Shown: positions 18,472 through 29,455, counted from the stretch's first letter. The stretch: DNA of 64,000 bases from Ehrlichia sp028752135 (GCA_028752135.1 CP082782.1:1-64000), one strand, 5' to 3'. Notes: generated from the sequence alone by a model not told the origin. Numbers and translations are program-made.

Positions 18472-20448
18472 ATGTTTAACTTTTTGAAAAAACAAGAACC
18501 AAGTACAGAATTCATTCCACTAAAAAACTGTCAAGTTATAACAGCATTAGGAGAAACAATAGCTACAGGTTTTTCACACAGTATATCACATACATTATCA
18601 GAAGAATTTTTGAAGATATCCTATATACTCAAAATAAATGATGAATGTCAGGCTTTTTGGGAAGAAAATATCTCTGAATGTATTGACAATTTTTTACTAC
18701 TTTATGTTATTCCTAATTTTGTTCTACCATATTCCTCATCGGGCACTACCCAAAAAAAGTCAATAGAGCAGATTTTTCGACCATGCGAAATATGTATCAA
18801 TAATAGTGAACAAAGTACAAAGATAGAGACAAAAAGAATTCTGTATTATTTTGATTTCAAAAACATAACACTGTTAGAAACTTTTAACAGTACACTAACA
18901 CAAATTATCAGAGATACAATAAGTAAACATAGTACTGGTCCATTAGACAATAAGTTAACTATATCTTTTAATGTTGTACTCAATATGAACCCAAGTTTTA
19001 ATATAACAACATTAAACAGGACTCTAGAAAATAATCTAACACTTACTAATAGAATAGTAAAACTTTATCATATCGTAAAAATATGCAATAACTTCCCAAC
19101 AACTAATATATTTCCTGGAGTTTACACAGAAAAGCTTAAAATTATTACAGCCTATACTAACACACAGCGTTTATCAATATGTCTAAAAACAAAAGAAAAA
19201 GACCTTAGTGGTTTTCAAATATCAACAAGATTACTTAACCTTTTAGCTGAGGATCAGTATAAATGTTTAGCAAATTTTCAACTATACACATTAATAAATA
19301 GGAAAATAGATGATCTACCTAATATTCAAGAAGATGCTCTAAGATATAGTAATAAATATGATAGAAGGGTAGACATAGTAACTCATCATGTAAATTGCAA
19401 TAAACTAAAACCATCACAAATTTATCAGGAGATAGAAAATTATATATCTTTTCTTAATATAATATTTAATTTCCACGACACAATAAAAGTATCAATGGAA
19501 CTATCATTAAAAAAAGAGACACATACTCAAGAGGAACTTACTGAAACATTTGAGTTTCAGGATCTTAAACCTGACACTAGCATTAAGGAAGAATTGTATA
19601 ATAAAATATATTTTAAAGACAAGCCCGGTAATACATTTACAAAGTTAGTCAGAAATGTAATAACAACTGACAATCAAATGATCCCATTATTCCAGCATTA
19701 TAACGTATATATTCACGCAGAAATACCTCATAACATTACACCACAAACACTCACAAGTACGTGTATCAGAAAAACTAATCCACCTACAATAATAGAAATT
19801 GAGAGTCAAGACCAATCATCAGACACAGAATTAAATCCTCACAAGCAATCACTAACAAACGATATATCACCTTCACCAACCGTAGAACAACAGAAAACAT
19901 TGCAATTATCTCTACCAGCTATACCAACTACATCAGCTACACCAGCTATACCACCTGTAGTACCTCTACCTAAATTATCTATACCACCTATTAGCACTAC
20001 TCAACAAGAAGATAAAACAGATAACAATCAAAATCAATTACCAGTCATAAAATCAACTTCCCAGAGTAAACCACCAGAAAATACTGCAACCCAAGAACAA
20101 GCACTACCTTTTACACCTTCTATAGAACAAAGAAAAGAAAAACCTTCACAGCAGATTACACATAAAACTCCATTACCACCTAACAAATCATATACAACAC
20201 AAACAATACTTGCTGTGGCTAGTATTAGTGTATTAACAATCCTTAGTATTACAGGACAATATATACTAACCAACAAATTACTTGCTCACAATCAACATTT
20301 TCTAGAAATTAACATAATAATCACAGGAGGTATTATTATTTGCTTTACAACAATTCTTATAGGAATTATATTGCATAATAAAATGGAGTCATCTTATAAG
20401 GATTGCACTGTAGAAGTACCAGTACAAAATAACCAACAAGGTATATAA
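18472..20448 (+). CDS. Large protein with proline-rich region and two C-terminal TM segments
   Basis: Not recognised. The 658-aa protein has a long globular N-terminal part (about 1-430) rich in Asn, Thr, Ile and Lys. A Pro/Thr/Ser/Gln-rich disordered linker follows (about 440-575, with PAIPPVVPLPKLSIPPI). Two hydrophobic segments at the C-terminus (about 580-600 and 612-635) leave a short tail. The layout suggests a membrane-tethered protein with its N-terminal domain on the cytoplasmic side, or a tail-anchored secreted protein. It starts 32 bases after tRNA-Leu, so it may share that promoter. Likely a genus-level orphan. Confidence 0.75.
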   Translation: MFNFLKKQEPSTEFIPLKNCQVITALGETIATGFSHSISHTLSEEFLKISYILKINDECQAFWEENISECIDNFLLLYVIPNFVLPYSSSGTTQKKSIEQIFRPCEICINNSEQSTKIETKRILYYFDFKNITLLETFNSTLTQIIRDTISKHSTGPLDNKLTISFNVVLNMNPSFNITTLNRTLENNLTLTNRIVKLYHIVKICNNFPTTNIFPGVYTEKLKIITAYTNTQRLSICLKTKEKDLSGFQISTRLLNLLAEDQYKCLANFQLYTLINRKIDDLPNIQEDALRYSNKYDRRVDIVTHHVNCNKLKPSQIYQEIENYISFLNIIFNFHDTIKVSMELSLKKETHTQEELTETFEFQDLKPDTSIKEELYNKIYFKDKPGNTFTKLVRNVITTDNQMIPLFQHYNVYIHAEIPHNITPQTLTSTCIRKTNPPTIIEIESQDQSSDTELNPHKQSLTNDISPSPTVEQQKTLQLSLPAIPTTSATPAIPPVVPLPKLSIPPISTTQQEDKTDNNQNQLPVIKSTSQSKPPENTATQEQALPFTPSIEQRKEKPSQQITHKTPLPPNKSYTTQTILAVASISVLTILSITGQYILTNKLLAHNQHFLEINIIITGGIIICFTTILIGIILHNKMESSYKDCTVEVPVQNNQQGI

Positions 20449-20940
20449 TAAAATTATAGTAAGATACTTATTTTCTACTTCCTAGTATCCTTCTTAACAC
20501 AAATTTATGATTTACATACTTATCTATTAAAAATAGTGACATTGTTTTTAAAAATTTTTAATTTAACATGAATGAAATAAGCTATACAAATTTATAGTAT
20601 ATCTCAGAAACTATTATGCAACTTATATTCTGTACAACTTTAATAGAACACTGACACTTTCAACATTATATTGCTAACCTGAATAATCCAACAATATCTC
20701 TTATAATTAACATTCTACCTACATTAATACAGATCACAAAAAACATTAGAAATATTTATACAGTAATTACAAATTTAGTTTTGATCAATCCAGCAAATTC
20801 TCAACAAAAATACTTTCAATTCCTAAATTTTAATAAGCAGAAATTTTTCAAACCATTTTATAATACTATATCCTAAATATATTGCATTATTTTCCTTTTT
20901 AACATAAAATTAACTATTAAGTATTATTAATGTATTAACA
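20449..20940. other. Non-coding gap
   Basis: 492 AT-rich bases; no gene or clear signal. Confidence 0.55.
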
Positions 20941-21171
20941 ATGACGATTCAAGAATCTTTTATTCCCACTCTTATAACTATATTAGCGATAGTTACTGTT
21001 TTGCATATTGGTGCATGCTGTCTTTCTGCATGCTTTCCTGATGATAAATATCCTTCTGATAAAAAAGCCAATCAGTCAAATCAATTTTCTTCACCCTTAG
21101 ACCCCAATATAGCTCTTGCTACAGTATTATTACTTAACTCTAATACATGTACATGTAATCCAAGTATTTAA
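20941..21171 (+). CDS. Small Cys-containing membrane protein, hypothetical
   Basis: A 76-aa open frame with one strong hydrophobic segment (about 8-31, ITILAIVTVLHIGACCLSAC), then a polar Asp/Lys/Ser region and a second mildly hydrophobic stretch. Cys residues cluster after the first segment and at the end (NTCTCN). The composition is more protein-like than nearby chance frames, and it is flanked by long gaps. No homologue is recognised. It could be a small envelope protein, and a chance frame is not excluded. Confidence 0.5.
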   Translation: MTIQESFIPTLITILAIVTVLHIGACCLSACFPDDKYPSDKKANQSNQFSSPLDPNIALATVLLLNSNTCTCNPSI

Positions 21172-22091
21172 AATGCATACACAATTTTTAACATTCAACA
21201 CTATATGCTGCTTAGGTATTTCTTCATACATGATCATTTAAATTGAAAATAGTAACGCTATTTAAGCAATCCAGAAAAGAATAGGATGTAATAACGTACT
21301 ACTAATTACATAAAGAATAAACATCACCTTATTTTTTATAAGGATTGCCCAATTAATTCTATCTTAACAGACAAGATATATTCAATATATTATTCATTTC
21401 ACCCCATTCATTATGATCTAGCTTTGACATTAATTGTAACCAATAATATTACCAATTAGTTACAACAAGATTTTTCATAATGTGAAAGAACACCATATTC
21501 TTTTGAACATGATTATATATAATTAGATCCATATAATTCTAATTAAAATAACAATACATAAAACTTATATCATTTACATTAAATACTCTTCAGGAATATC
21601 TCTACAGTACTATAAACTCAGCATCAATTGATTTTGTAAATTCATAACAGAAATATTATAAGTCTACTAAATTATTAAGAAATAAATTTAATTTTTATTG
21701 TTATTAATTTATTTTATAAACACGAAGCAGTTATCATCACTATTTCTTTAATCACCATCACATATGCAGTAATTTCTTCTTGTGGCAAGGACAACAAAAT
21801 CCTTAGTATCAAAGAAGTTTCCCTTCCAGCATAGTAACTCAACCACTACATACAATATAAAATATTAGGCATCACCAAGTTCTCTAAGTACCTCAATACC
21901 AGCCAAACCCTCACAGTATTATCTAGATCCTTATACCCCTATCATATACTATATTACATAATGTCCCTTATATTTATGATATAAGTACTCAAGCTTAACA
22001 TAATAAGTACTCTGCTAACATTTAAAATTATATTTGCATATGTACCTTTTTACATATAATTATTCAAAAGGTAACCCAAGGCAATCAAACT
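21172..22091. other. Long gap upstream of pdhB holding a decayed gene
   Basis: 920 bases. Most is AT-rich and featureless. The part from 21714 to 21938 has clear coding character on the minus strand and is listed separately. The bases before pdhB must contain its promoter, which I cannot define. Confidence 0.5.
21714..21938 (-). pseudogene. Fragment of a decayed, unidentified gene
   Basis: Read on the minus strand, 75 codons stay open except for one internal TAG. The translation looks protein-like (for example DNTVRVWLVLRYLENLVMPN, then after the stop GRETSLILRILLSLPQEE) and ends at a TAA. The G-rich minus strand contrasts with the surrounding intergenic DNA and matches coding strands elsewhere. 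Stops lie just upstream and no start remains. The Leu/Ile/Val-rich helical character suggests a helical-repeat or membrane-associated protein, but I cannot name a family. Confidence 0.45.
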
Positions 22092-23096
22092 ATGAGAACT
22101 TTAACTGTAAGAGAAGCATTATGTGAAGCAATAAGAGAAGAAATGGAACGTGATCATGGGGTACTAATCATGGGGGAAGAAGTAGGTGAATATCAAGGTG
22201 CATACAAAGTCACACAAGGGTTACTTGACCAATTTGGTCCTGATAGAGTAGTAGATACACCCATAACTGAACATGGATTTGCAGGGATAGGTGTAGGTGC
22301 TGCATTTTCAGGATTAAAGCCTATAGTAGAGTTCATGACTTTCAATTTTGCCATGCAAGCAATAGATCAAATTATTAACTCTGCAGCAAAAACTAACTAT
22401 ATGTCTGGTGGACAATTAAACTGCCCTATTGTATTCAGAGGACCTAATGGAGCAGCTGCAAGGGTAGGAGCACAGCATTCTCAATGTTATGCTTCATGGT
22501 ATGCACATGTTCCTGGATTAAAAGTAATAGCTCCCTATTTTGCTGCTGATTGTAAAGGCTTATTAAAGGCTGCTATAAGAGATCCAAATCCCATAATATT
22601 TCTCGAAAATGAGATTGCATACGGACATAAGCATGAAGTACCAGACGAAGCTTTAACAACAGATTACATAGTTGAAATAGGGAAAGCTGCTATAGCCAAA
22701 GAAGGTACTGATATTACAATAACAGCATTTTCTTTACAGGTTAAACTTGCATTAGATGCAGCAGAGCTTTTGGCACAAGAAGGGATAAATGCAGAAGTTA
22801 TAGACCTAAGGACTTTACGTCCTCTTGACACTGAAACAATAATAAGATCTGTAAAAAAAACAAACAGAATTATTAGTATAGAAGAAGGATGGCCATATTC
22901 TGGCATAGGAGCAGAAATAGCTGCGCTAATAATGGAACAAGCATTTGATGATTTAGATGCCCCAATAATAAGAATCACTGGGAAAGATGTTCCATTGCCA
23001 TATGCTACTAATTTAGAGAAGCTAGCCCTACCACAAATTGAAGATGTAGTAGAAGCGGCACGTACTTTATGTATTCGTAACTACCAAGCGATTTAA
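22092..23096 (+). CDS. pdhB: Pyruvate dehydrogenase E1 component, beta subunit
   Basis: Beta subunit of the alpha2beta2 E1 that decarboxylates pyruvate with thiamine diphosphate and passes the acetyl group to the E2 lipoyl domain. The 334-aa protein has MGEEVGEYQGAYKVT (27-41) near the TPP site, the EFMTFNFAMQAIDQI region, and the C-terminal transketolase domain with DLRTLRPLD and EEGWPYSG. There is no N-terminal lipoyl domain, unlike PdhB of many free-living alphaproteobacteria. The alpha subunit and E2/E3 genes are not adjacent. Confidence 0.95.
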   Translation: MRTLTVREALCEAIREEMERDHGVLIMGEEVGEYQGAYKVTQGLLDQFGPDRVVDTPITEHGFAGIGVGAAFSGLKPIVEFMTFNFAMQAIDQIINSAAKTNYMSGGQLNCPIVFRGPNGAAARVGAQHSQCYASWYAHVPGLKVIAPYFAADCKGLLKAAIRDPNPIIFLENEIAYGHKHEVPDEALTTDYIVEIGKAAIAKEGTDITITAFSLQVKLALDAAELLAQEGINAEVIDLRTLRPLDTETIIRSVKKTNRIISIEEGWPYSGIGAEIAALIMEQAFDDLDAPIIRITGKDVPLPYATNLEKLALPQIEDVVEAARTLCIRNYQAI

Positions 23097-23910
23097 AATT
23101 TTACATAATTATCCTGTATTTTAACTCTATACACTTACAAAATACTTATAAGGCCTATGAAGAATACCATTTTCTATGTATAATCATTCACTAAGACTAC
23201 AAACGTAGCAAACACATATTTTACATTTTTGTAGTTTACCAACACTTAAAACTTTTAGACTATTAAATATTTTAATCCTTGTAAATAGTCCTATTACATA
23301 CAGATATTAACTACATCCACTCTCATCAGACTCAAAAAGTCCAAAAGTAACCTTTACATATGTAAGTCTTTTTTACAGATCATAGCATTTGTGAGTACAT
23401 CTATATCACAACAGTAATATCAGAATTTTTCTACTATACTCATTGTTACTACAGGTTGGAAACAATACATACTTGACACTTACATAATTGATAATACTAA
23501 AATTTTAAAATCATAATATGTTTTGCACTTCAGCAAATACACCTACAATTTTATTTTCAAACATATACAAAAAGTCATTTAGTTACATTTGAAAATACAG
23601 CAAAAACAGCATGTACACATAACTGACAGATACATAAGCTCTTTATAAACTACACACATTGCACTTTAATTGGGTATTTCTAACAGATTTAGTACATGTT
23701 ACTGATATATTTATAATAGCTTAAAAGTTTGTCTATTAGATTAAAGTGCTGAACTTCTAGGAATAACATATAATGATAAACTATAAATATTGACTCAAAA
23801 ACTTCACCTAATATTCAAGTTATATCCCAAGAACAGTTACTAAATTATATTGTATTTTTAAGGAAATAACATATAATGACACTCTATAGAATTTCATAGG
23901 TTCATCCACA
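23097..23910. other. Non-coding gap between pdhB and hemJ
   Basis: 814 AT-rich bases. The only pattern is a short direct repeat, GGAATAACATATAATGA-like, at about 23760 and 23861, probably chance. No gene. Confidence 0.5.
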
Positions 23911-24345
23911 ATGATACATTACAAGCACTGGATAGAAGCATTTCATATAATATCAATAATTGCTTGGATGGCAGGCATGTTATATTTACCTAGATTATAT
24001 GTATATCATTCTCAAATTTCGATTCATTCTGACAGTTACAGCTTGCTCAATATCATGGAAAAAAAACTATTGTTTTATATTATTACTCCCGCTATGGTTG
24101 CTAGCTTTACATTTGGGATAATGTTGTCTTTTATCACAGCAGCATATTACTTCTTGTGGTTTAAAATAAAAGTAATATGTATTGCATTGATGTGTATAAT
24201 TCAAATCTTATTATTTAAACATAGAAAAGACTTTACCACAAAAAACAATACTAAATCTCCTCTATACTTTAAGTGCCTTAATGAATCAATAACATTATTA
24301 ATAATAATTATCATTGTCATGGTTGTAGTAAAACCTTTTATATAA
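23911..24345 (+). CDS. hemJ: Protoporphyrinogen IX oxidase HemJ
   Basis: HemJ is the membrane enzyme that oxidises protoporphyrinogen IX in bacteria lacking HemG and HemY-type oxidases. The 144-aa protein has four hydrophobic segments, a conserved N-terminal His (H12 in EAFHIISIIAWMAGMLYLPRL) and a Lys in the third segment (FKIKVICIAL). Length and motif match the UPF0093/HemJ family. The following thioredoxin-like gene is 115 bases downstream, with a small hairpin (TTCTATT-TTAG-AATAGAA, 24384-24401) between them. Confidence 0.9.
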   Translation: MIHYKHWIEAFHIISIIAWMAGMLYLPRLYVYHSQISIHSDSYSLLNIMEKKLLFYIITPAMVASFTFGIMLSFITAAYYFLWFKIKVICIALMCIIQILLFKHRKDFTTKNNTKSPLYFKCLNESITLLIIIIIVMVVVKPFI

Positions 24346-24459
24346 TCTTAGTAAATTATATAATTATTTGACTTTCATAGAGATTCTATTTTAGAATAGA
24401 ACATAAAGTAATACAGTAAAATTTTATTATTTTTAGTATCACAGTTCGGAGATTACATC

Positions 24460-25041
24460 ATGGTAGCCCTTAACACTCCTCCAATAGATAAAGGGTTTAT
24501 TGCTACAGATTTTCTATTAAAGTCTGTAGATGGAAACTTATATAATTTAAACCACTGTCATAAAGGGAGTGGTTTGTTAATAATGTTCATATGTAATCAT
24601 TGTCCTTACGTTAAAGCAATAATAAAAAATTTAGTATATGATATTGAGACATTAAAAAACAATTATGATATTTATGCTGTAGCAATCATGCCTAATGATA
24701 CTGTCTCATATCCAGAAGATTCATACGATAATATGATAAAGTTCGCCCAAGAGCACAATATCAGTTTTCCATATCTTATCGATGAAGATCAAATAATTGC
24801 AAAAAATTATGGAGCTGTATGTACACCTGATTTTTTTGGCTTTAATAATAAATTAGAGTTATGTTATAGAGGAAGATTTGACTCTTCTGGAATGAATCAG
24901 GTAAGCAGTAAGCAAGAGGATAGAGATTTATTCAATGCTATGAAATTTATCTCAAAAACAGGTACAGCACCTGAAAATCAAAAACCAAGTATTGGCTGTT
25001 CCATAAAATGGAAATCTCAAAACTACAATTTTATTCCTTAA
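24460..25041 (+). CDS. Thioredoxin-family (AhpC/TSA-like) protein
   Basis: A 193-aa redoxin-fold protein with no signal peptide. The redox motif CNHC (45-48) lies in IMFICNHCPYVKAI, typical of a family of cytoplasmic thioredoxin-like proteins. GAVCTPDFFGFN provides the cis-Pro loop and further Cys. A GGAG ribosome site lies 8 bases before the ATG. The stop is 13 bases before the CPA2 antiporter start, so the two are probably co-transcribed. The substrate is unknown. Confidence 0.85.
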   Translation: MVALNTPPIDKGFIATDFLLKSVDGNLYNLNHCHKGSGLLIMFICNHCPYVKAIIKNLVYDIETLKNNYDIYAVAIMPNDTVSYPEDSYDNMIKFAQEHNISFPYLIDEDQIIAKNYGAVCTPDFFGFNNKLELCYRGRFDSSGMNQVSSKQEDRDLFNAMKFISKTGTAPENQKPSIGCSIKWKSQNYNFIP

Positions 25042-25054
25042 TAAAGAGATTTCT

Positions 25055-26763
25055 ATGCACGATTCTAAGTATTTACTAGATATAATAACTCTTCTTTCAG
25101 CAGCTATAATAATAGTAGTGCTGTTTTGGAAGTTAAATATTAGCCCTGTATTAGGATATTTTGTTGCAGGAACCATTATTGGATCACATGGTTTTAACCT
25201 AGTTGAATCATCTGTTATAATACAGAATTTAGGAGAATTTGGAGTAGTATTCTTATTGTTTTTAATAGGAATTGAGCTCACATTTGAAAGATTAATCGCC
25301 ATGAGGCTACATGTTTTTGGATTCGGGACATTACAGGTCATAGTAACAACATTAGCAATATGGTATATTTCAAGCAAATTTGGCATAGACTCTAAAGGAT
25401 CTATTATAATAGGAGGAGCGTTAGCTTTATCTTCAACGGCAATTGTACTACAAGTCTTACAAGAAAAAGGATATCAATCAACACAAGTTGGAAGACTATC
25501 AATAGCAGTTTTGTTATTACAAGACTTCGCAGTCGTACCATTAATTGTACTACTACCACTATTAACAGGAGAATCACATCATAGCATTCCTATATCCTTA
25601 TTATATTCCTTCATCAAAGCAGCAGTTGCCTTAACCCTAATATTTATTACAGGAAGGTTATTATTAAGGCCTCTTTTTAACACTATTGCTGCAATAAAAA
25701 GCAATGAAATTTTCATAGCAACTACATTATTGATTGTCTTAGGAGCAGCATTTATCACAGAAAATTTCAACTTATCAATGGCCTTAGGAGCATTTGTCTC
25801 AGGACTTCTTGTTGCAGAAACTGAGTATAGACACGATGTGGAACAAGTTGTATTACCTTTCAAAAAGCTATTACTAGGTTTGTTCTTCATGACAGTTGGA
25901 ATGTCAATTGATATCAAATTTGTACTTAACAAGCTACCAATAATAGCATTAGCTTCTTTTTCCTTAATAGCATTAAAATCCTTTATAATTTTCATGTTAT
26001 GCAGATTTTTTAGATTTCATCTAGCAGCATCTATACAAGCAGGATTATTATTATCCCAAGGTGGAGAATTTGCTTTTATTTTATTTGGTTTAGCAGCAGA
26101 GAAAAGTGTTTTATCTAACGACTTAGCACAAACTCTTATGATGATTACAACTGTAACTATGGCATTTACACCACTGCTAGCAGTATTGGGAGATTGGATA
26201 TCAAAATTAATTACAAAAAGAAAATATCTCTAAATCCTCAAGAGCTTACTTTAGACACAAAAGATCTCGATCAACACGTCATAGTAGTAGGATTCGGAAG
26301 AGTGGGTCGCATGGTTGCAAAAGTATTAGTTGCAGAACACGTAAATTACATTGCATCTGATATACAACCAAAAATTGTCAAAGATGGCAGAGATGAAGGA
26401 TTTCCTGTATATCTTGGAGACCTAACAAAGCTAAATACTTTACAATCTATGGCAATATCACGTGCTAGAATGATAATCATAGCAATTAACAATGAAGTTA
26501 CTATAAAAAAGATTATTTCCTTAGTTGCAAAAAATTTTCCACATATAATAATCATTGTAAGGCTTCCTGACTTAAATAACGTTGAAATATACAAAGAACT
26601 TGGAGCACATTATTTAATTCCTGAAACATACGAAGTGGGATTACAGTTAGGTGCGGTAGCACTAAGTAATAATGGATTTAGCAACCATGCAATTTCGTTA
26701 TTAAAAGATAGGTTTAGGATGGTAAACTACGATGCTGTAAAGCATAAAGAACCAGAAGAATAA
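25055..26763 (+). pseudogene. CPA2 (KefB/C-type) cation:proton antiporter, split by a frameshift
   Basis: The first open frame (25055-26233, 392 aa) is the membrane part of a CPA2 antiporter: about 12 hydrophobic segments, with GIELTFERL and QGGEFAFILFGLA typical of Kef/Na-H exchangers. The second frame (26194-26763) starts DQHVIVVGFGRVGRMVAKVL, a TrkA-N (RCK) nucleotide-binding domain that normally follows in the same chain. The frames overlap by 40 bases. Adding one A to the A-runs at 26215-26224 joins them as TKRKISLNPQ into a normal ~568-aa protein. This is a real mutation, a sequencing error or rare frameshifting. Two separate polypeptides are possible but unlikely (the second would need a TTG start). 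Confidence 0.88.
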
Positions 26764-27083
26764 CAATTTATAAATTCTTACTATTCTTTTTTGATATTCT
26801 AAAATGGTAGATTATCGCTACAGAAATCAAGTATATAGATAAGCCTACAGTACATTTCTTATGACAATAGCCTCATGATGCTGTATAAATAATATATCAG
26901 ATAGGATAGTAATATGAACTCCAGCGATTAATAGTTATAAACCAGTTTCCCAGAAATTAAAAACACTATTACTACGGCACTAAAAATTCTACAAATTATA
27001 AATATGAAAAAAATTATTTATGTATTGAAAATTTCTACAAACAAAAATAGAATGAAGTTAAGTTATTTTGTATACAGTTACCT
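26764..27083. other. Non-coding gap upstream of dapE
   Basis: 320 AT-rich bases; nothing recognisable beyond a presumed dapE promoter. Confidence 0.5.
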
Positions 27084-28232
27084 ATGCCATTAAATCCAAT
27101 AACATTATCTCAAGAATTAATATCATTTCCTAGTATCACACCAACAGATAATGGAGCAATAGATTTTCTATCAAATGTACTATCACAATATGGGTTTACA
27201 TGTAATGTTTTAGATTTCGGTGATGATACAATACAAGTACGTAATCTATACGCACAATTAGGTAATCAATCTCCTAATCTATGTTTCGCAGGGCATACAG
27301 ATGTAGTGCCTACAGGAGATTTAGAAAAATGGAAATTTGATCCTTTTGCTGGTCATATACAAGACGAAATTTTATATGGTAGAGGAGCTGTTGATATGAA
27401 AGCGGCCATATGTGCTTTTATAGCAGCAGTATCAAGAATAGATCTCAATAAAGTTCCTGGTTCTATCAGTTTACTAATTTCTGGAGATGAAGAAGGTAAT
27501 TATTTTAAATATGGAACACCTGCAGTATTAGAATGGTTAACCCAGAACAACAAAAAAATTGATTTTTGTGTTGTTGGAGAACCTACAAGTAAATCATCAG
27601 TTGGAGATACTATAAAAATAGGCCGTAGGGGTTCTATGCACTTCAAGATAGTTTGCAATGGAATACAAGGACATGTTGCCTATCCAGATCTTGCAGAAAA
27701 TCCAATAGATAATATGGTAAGTATTTTACATAAAATAAACAATACAATTCTTGATGAGGGGAATGAATATTTCTCACCTTCAAACTGCGAAATTACATCA
27801 GTAGACGTAGGAAATACAGCAGGAAATGTTATCCCTGATAAAATTGTTGCTAATCTTAACATTAGGTATAACAATATACATACTGCTGAGTCATTATTTA
27901 ACATAATAAATAGCATTTGTGCTGAAACAACACAAAAATATGAACTGTTTACATCAGTATCTGGAGAACCATTTCTTACTTCTCCAACTGAACATTCTAA
28001 TATGTTATCTTCATCTGTCGAAAAAATCACAGGGCAAATCCCAGAATTAAGTACATCTGGTGGTACTTCAGATGCAAGGTTTATTAAAAATTTCTGTCCA
28101 GTAGTAGAGCTTGGGTTAAAAAACGAAACAGCACATAAAGTTAATGAAAATGCTCCTATACATGATATCAATCAACTTACAGATATATATGTAGAATTTA
28201 TAAAACAGTTTTTCAATTTATCTGCAACATAA
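27084..28232 (+). CDS. dapE: Succinyl-diaminopimelate desuccinylase
   Basis: DapE removes succinate from N-succinyl-LL-DAP using two zinc ions, leading to meso-DAP and lysine. The 382-aa protein has the metal-site motifs GHTDVVPTGD (H71), GRGAVDMKA (D104), SGDEEGN (E136, E137) and GEPT (E166), and an M20 dimerisation domain in the middle. The C-terminal His lies in ETAHKVNE. Full length. comF starts on the next base after its stop, so the two form an operon. Confidence 0.96.
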   Translation: MPLNPITLSQELISFPSITPTDNGAIDFLSNVLSQYGFTCNVLDFGDDTIQVRNLYAQLGNQSPNLCFAGHTDVVPTGDLEKWKFDPFAGHIQDEILYGRGAVDMKAAICAFIAAVSRIDLNKVPGSISLLISGDEEGNYFKYGTPAVLEWLTQNNKKIDFCVVGEPTSKSSVGDTIKIGRRGSMHFKIVCNGIQGHVAYPDLAENPIDNMVSILHKINNTILDEGNEYFSPSNCEITSVDVGNTAGNVIPDKIVANLNIRYNNIHTAESLFNIINSICAETTQKYELFTSVSGEPFLTSPTEHSNMLSSSVEKITGQIPELSTSGGTSDARFIKNFCPVVELGLKNETAHKVNENAPIHDINQLTDIYVEFIKQFFNLSAT

Positions 28233-28928
28233 ATGTTGAGTAAAGTTTTAAACACTATTTTTCCAAAAACATGTGCAAACTGTGAATGTATTATTTCCTA
28301 TAATTACGATTTATGCAAAACATGCGAGAATAATATAAACTTTTTAAATGATAATTATTGTATTTCTTGTGGCTCCAGTTTACAACCAGAAATATCAATA
28401 TGTGGAAAATGTATAGTAAACCCACCAATATTTACACAATTAGAATCCGTTTTTGCATATAATAAACATAGTAAAAACATGATTTTAAACTTAAAATTTT
28501 TTGATAACACACTACACATTAAAACCTATGCAAAATGGATACACAATAAAAATCCAAATTTATTTAATGATGTTACCACTATAATACCTGTACCAATACA
28601 TAAAAAAAGACTACGACAAAGAAAATACAACCAAGCAACTCTACTTGCTAAAGCCTTAGGTAAATATTGTAAAATATCTTTAGAAATTTTCGTATTAGAA
28701 AGAATTTTAGATACAATACCACAATACAATTTATCCAGTAAAATGCGAGAAAAAAACATTACAAAAGCTTTTGTAGTAAGAAATCCACACCTTATTCAAA
28801 ACAAAACTATATTACTTGTTGACGATATAATCACAACTGGCATAACAGCTAGAACCTGTGCACACAAACTTATTACATCAGGAGCAAAAGAAGTTAAAGT
28901 TGTTACACTAGGTAGAACATTACAATAA
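28233..28928 (+). CDS. comF: ComF-family phosphoribosyltransferase-like protein
   Basis: A 231-aa protein with an N-terminal zinc-finger-like region (paired Cys: CANCECI, CKTCENN, CISCGS, CGKC) and a C-terminal type I phosphoribosyltransferase fold with ILLVDDIITTGITA. ComF supports DNA uptake in competent bacteria, but many homologues in non-competent species have unknown roles. It follows dapE without a gap and is translationally coupled. The family call is secure, the function here is not. Confidence 0.88.
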   Translation: MLSKVLNTIFPKTCANCECIISYNYDLCKTCENNINFLNDNYCISCGSSLQPEISICGKCIVNPPIFTQLESVFAYNKHSKNMILNLKFFDNTLHIKTYAKWIHNKNPNLFNDVTTIIPVPIHKKRLRQRKYNQATLLAKALGKYCKISLEIFVLERILDTIPQYNLSSKMREKNITKAFVVRNPHLIQNKTILLVDDIITTGITARTCAHKLITSGAKEVKVVTLGRTLQ

Positions 28929-29455
28929 GGATAGAATATATCAATGTAGCACTTTTTTAAATTCTAAAGCCATCTAATACCATTATATTAAATTATAAAA
29001 ATTTTAGTAATTATTGAATAAACTACTACAGTATAACAATAATTCTATTTTCTACACAAGATATATGGAAAATTAGCCATCAAATTATATTTACAATACA
29101 AATAATAAAAACAATCAGATAAATCTACCTTATTATTAAGTAAAGATTAATTTGGTACATAGTTATATATACTCAGAAACATATCTTCAAAAAAACTATG
29201 TATACATAAAAATCTTTTTTAATCCTTTCACAAATTATATAAAATGTACAATCAATGTTAATTTCTATAAAAATTTACTAATTCTGTTATATAATAAATC
29301 AACTAAACCATATTATTTAAAAGCACATTAATTTTAAGCATAAGATAATAATATAGAATCTTGCAGATAATTTTTATATTGCAATATCGTCTTAATATGG
29401 TAACAATATAAGTCTTAGAGGATTTAAATATAAAAAGTTTTCAAAAGGATTTTTA
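28929..29455. other. Non-coding gap upstream of rplY
   Basis: 527 AT-rich bases; no gene. The rplY start is preceded by AAAAGGATTTTTA, a plausible ribosome site. Confidence 0.5.

Noticed and set aside
23755..23880. Direct repeat GGAATAACATATAATGA before hemJ
   Set aside because: Similarity stops after about 17 AT-rich bases; not enough to claim a duplication or paired promoter.
26205..26235. Programmed -1 frameshift signal in the CPA2 antiporter
   Set aside because: AAAAAG is present but not in the correct reading frame for the A-AAA-AAG heptamer, and no downstream structure is evident; single-base loss is simpler.
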